A DNA stretch of 64,000 bases from an uncultured bacterium (GTDB taxonomy: Bacteria; Cyanobacteriota; Vampirovibrionia; Gastranaerophilales; Gastranaerophilaceae): contig CANENE010000009.1 in the NCBI GenBank assembly GCA_947428835.1, forward strand, positions 1 to 64,000, in the 5' to 3' direction. Numbering within the stretch: position 1 is the first letter of the stretch; each line of letters starts with the position of its first letter. Positions 62,226-64,000 of this stretch are shown here, piece after piece. The notes beneath the pieces were generated by a model, which searched no databases, had not been told where the DNA came from, and saw nothing but the letters and a program-made list of their open reading frames with translations. Both the position numbers and the translations under genes were made by a program.

Positions 62226-62254
62226 TACAAAAAATAAATTTTAAGGAAAATAAT

Positions 62255-64000
62255 ATGAGAATTAAAGGTTTTTCTTTAATCGAACTTTTAATTAGTTTGG
62301 TTATAATATCACTTCTTGTTGCAGCATTTGCTCCGATTATCACAAAGAAGCTTAAAGCTTCAGATATTTCAATAGGTTCTTTTGGAAGCGGAAGTAATGT
62401 TAATATGACACTGGAAAGACAAGTTACAAAAGAAGATTGCGACAAATATGACACCATGTTTATTCCTGCAAGTTTTAATGGAGGTATAAGAAACTTATGT
62501 GTTACTAAATACAATATGGGAGATAATGAACTTCCTTTGGCCGATAGTGTTAAAAAGCTATCAGTTGGGAATACTTGTTCAGACAAAGATAAAGGAAACT
62601 GCTGTTGGCAGGGGCAAACATCAGACAACTGCAGCAATACAGGTAATAATGGAGGTGACTATTCAGGATGCAACAGAACGGTCTGCAACTTTCAAGCAGC
62701 AAATGCAAGTTGTGCCAATTATGCTCCAAATGATGAAAATGAAGGGCGCTGGAGACTGCCAAACAAAGATGAACTCAACAACTGGATGGGAAATCTTATA
62801 AGCATAAATAACAATAAAGGAAAAGAAGGTCTGCAGCTTTGTGACTACACAAGTGACCAATACGGTATGGTCAAGTGTAACTTTGGAGCAAAATGTGGAA
62901 CATCATACTGTTTTTCAAACAGTATTTGGTCGGGGACTATATCACAAGATACAACAGATAAATACTACGCAGCTGCAATAGACAATGGAAAAGATGTGCA
63001 AAACGCATATTCTATTGAATATCCTTTTTCTGCAAGATGTGTTTTGGATAGTATTGCTGTTGATATATCAGAGCTTCCGAGCAAAGACGATGATAAACAA
63101 ATATCATCATTTGAAGGAGAGCCGAAAAGCCAGGCGGATTGCGATAAGTTGACTGCAATATTTATCTCAAAAGAATATTCAGGAGCAGGCAGAAATATAT
63201 GTGTAACTAAATACAACGTAGGCGATTTTGTAGATGGCGAATATGGCCCCTTGATTCCTGAATCATACCAGCAGTATAAACTTGGCGCCAATCAAACCTG
63301 CCCTTCAAACGGTAACTGCTGCTGGATTGGGACAACAGCCAAATCCCCCTGCGGTTTGAGCGGCAATGAAGGAGCAAATTACTCCGGCTGCACAAGAACA
63401 AATTGCCAGTGGAATGTAGCATACGCAGCCTGTGCTCTTCATACAGCAGGAGGATTAACCAACCCGGGAGACTGGAGACTTCCAACAAGCGCTGAATTAA
63501 GCTCCTGGAGCACCCACATGGCAAAAATAACAACCAACAAAGGTAAAGACGGGCTTCAATTATGCTTAGACGGCTCTGCAACAGGCTTTGTAACCTGCCC
63601 TTGGAATGGAGCTTGCGTAAACAGCTATAATGCAGCCTGTCACTCATTTATGCTGTGGGGAAGCACAGAAAGTTCAGGCAAGCGCTATGGTTTATATAAT
63701 ACAGGAAGTTTAGCACCTTATAATATAGCAGAACCTGCAAGTGCAAGATGTGTATATGATGGTAAATCCCCTAAAACAGAGGATTTAGGCGATTTTGATG
63801 ATTCAAATGCACCTGATGATGAACCAAAAAGCCAAAAGGACTGTGATAAATTAATTGCAATTTTTATTCACAAGAAATACTCAGGAAGCAGCAGAAATCT
63901 GTGTGTAAGTAAATATAATGTTGGTGATGTCGGAGCAGATGGGAAAGGCCCTGATATAGCGGAGGCCTATAAAAAATATACTTTAGGTGCAGGCAACTCT
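62255..64000 (+). CDS. Second long prepilin with lectin-like repeats, cut by the window end
   Basis: Starts at the ATG at 62255 (AAGGA upstream) and stays open for 582 codons to the window edge. The leader and helix are FSLIELLISLVIISLLVAAF, nearly the same as the first prepilin, with Gly before the cut site. Repeats begin near residues 60, 289 and 523. Each has the DCDK, CVTKYN, CCW, SGCxRTxC, WRLP, GLQLC and SARCV pattern. The third repeat is incomplete here, so the full protein has at least three against two in the first copy. It is probably a surface pilin-like adhesin. It faces an XRE gene. Confidence 0.85.
   Translation, partial: MRIKGFSLIELLISLVIISLLVAAFAPIITKKLKASDISIGSFGSGSNVNMTLERQVTKEDCDKYDTMFIPASFNGGIRNLCVTKYNMGDNELPLADSVKKLSVGNTCSDKDKGNCCWQGQTSDNCSNTGNNGGDYSGCNRTVCNFQAANASCANYAPNDENEGRWRLPNKDELNNWMGNLISINNNKGKEGLQLCDYTSDQYGMVKCNFGAKCGTSYCFSNSIWSGTISQDTTDKYYAAAIDNGKDVQNAYSIEYPFSARCVLDSIAVDISELPSKDDDKQISSFEGEPKSQADCDKLTAIFISKEYSGAGRNICVTKYNVGDFVDGEYGPLIPESYQQYKLGANQTCPSNGNCCWIGTTAKSPCGLSGNEGANYSGCTRTNCQWNVAYAACALHTAGGLTNPGDWRLPTSAELSSWSTHMAKITTNKGKDGLQLCLDGSATGFVTCPWNGACVNSYNAACHSFMLWGSTESSGKRYGLYNTGSLAPYNIAEPASARCVYDGKSPKTEDLGDFDDSNAPDDEPKSQKDCDKLIAIFIHKKYSGSSRNLCVSKYNVGDVGADGKGPDIAEAYKKYTLGAGNS

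Noticed and set aside
62200..63647. Minus-strand frames opposite the second prepilin
   Set aside because: They are shadows of a prepilin reading frame that runs off the window end.
1..64000. tRNA, rRNA, CRISPR, insertion sequence or riboswitch
   Set aside because: No tRNA T-arm with a paired acceptor, no direct-repeat array, no transposase motif and no long structured leader was seen by eye. A tRNA and RNA-family search would settle this.

Overview
The window is AT-rich, gene-dense bacterial chromosome with about 54 protein-coding genes on both strands. I found no rRNA, tRNA, CRISPR array, prophage or insertion sequence. The gene set points to an anaerobic, diderm, fermentative bacterium. 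Evidence is the class III ribonucleotide reductase and its activase (nrdD, nrdG), an ADP-forming acetyl-CoA synthetase, a pyruvate/indolepyruvate-type decarboxylase, a Skp/OmpH-like periplasmic chaperone, a diaminopimelate decarboxylase and MurJ. The gyrase A C-terminal motif [10 protein letters not shown] resembles the form I associate with Cyanobacteria. Together with several lineage-type proteins of unknown function this suggests a non-photosynthetic cyanobacterial relative (Gastranaerophilales/Melainabacteria). That assignment is an inference, not a search result.

Layout. 1-8.4 kb: a metallophosphatase, an MFS sugar transporter, SpoIID-like protein, then murJ-tsaC-small secreted protein, and a radical SAM protein. 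8.4-19.4 kb: ADP-forming acetyl-CoA synthetase, an orphan sensor kinase, smpB-pheA, a flagellar-like protein of unknown function behind a sigma-28-like promoter, a NagA-like deacetylase, a secreted protein, a GH57 enzyme and a helical protein ending in a strong terminator. 19.4-27.4 kb: a decayed gene, a B12-type radical SAM protein, an AI-2E transporter, then lysA-cdaA-uvrD/pcrA. 27.5-33.4 kb: a 908-residue protein behind a near-perfect sigma-28 promoter, a dicarboxylate symporter, rlmH and a pyrimidine nucleoside phosphorylase. 33.4-38.5 kb: nrdG and nrdD, separated by a divergent prepilin/XRE-regulator pair. 38.7-47.1 kb: a leftward gene train from gyrA through a hydroxyacid dehydrogenase, deoC, a 65-residue protein, an ACT protein, a UPF0210 protein and nadE to ompH. 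47.3-52.7 kb: a glycosyltransferase and wecB facing a ThiF-type enzyme, agmatinase and a first glucose-6-phosphate isomerase. 52.8-64 kb: mini-RNase III with a two-component pair, a glycine-zipper protein, a RelA/SpoT-like protein, a second glucose-6-phosphate isomerase, the decarboxylase, a NarL-type regulator, and a second divergent XRE/prepilin pair cut by the window end.

The most unusual content is a duplicated module. Two long cysteine-rich prepilins with nearly identical N-termini and tandem lectin-like repeats lie about 27 kb apart, each facing a divergent XRE repressor. The first sits between nrdD and nrdG, as if inserted there. The second has three TGCAATTGCA-type operator candidates. 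Other notable points are two G8 tracts inside genes (a glycosyltransferase and a RelA/SpoT-like protein) that look like phase-variation switches, two sigma-28-type promoters in front of proteins of unknown function, and a shared N-terminal F-x-G/F-x-S type tag on several otherwise unrelated proteins.
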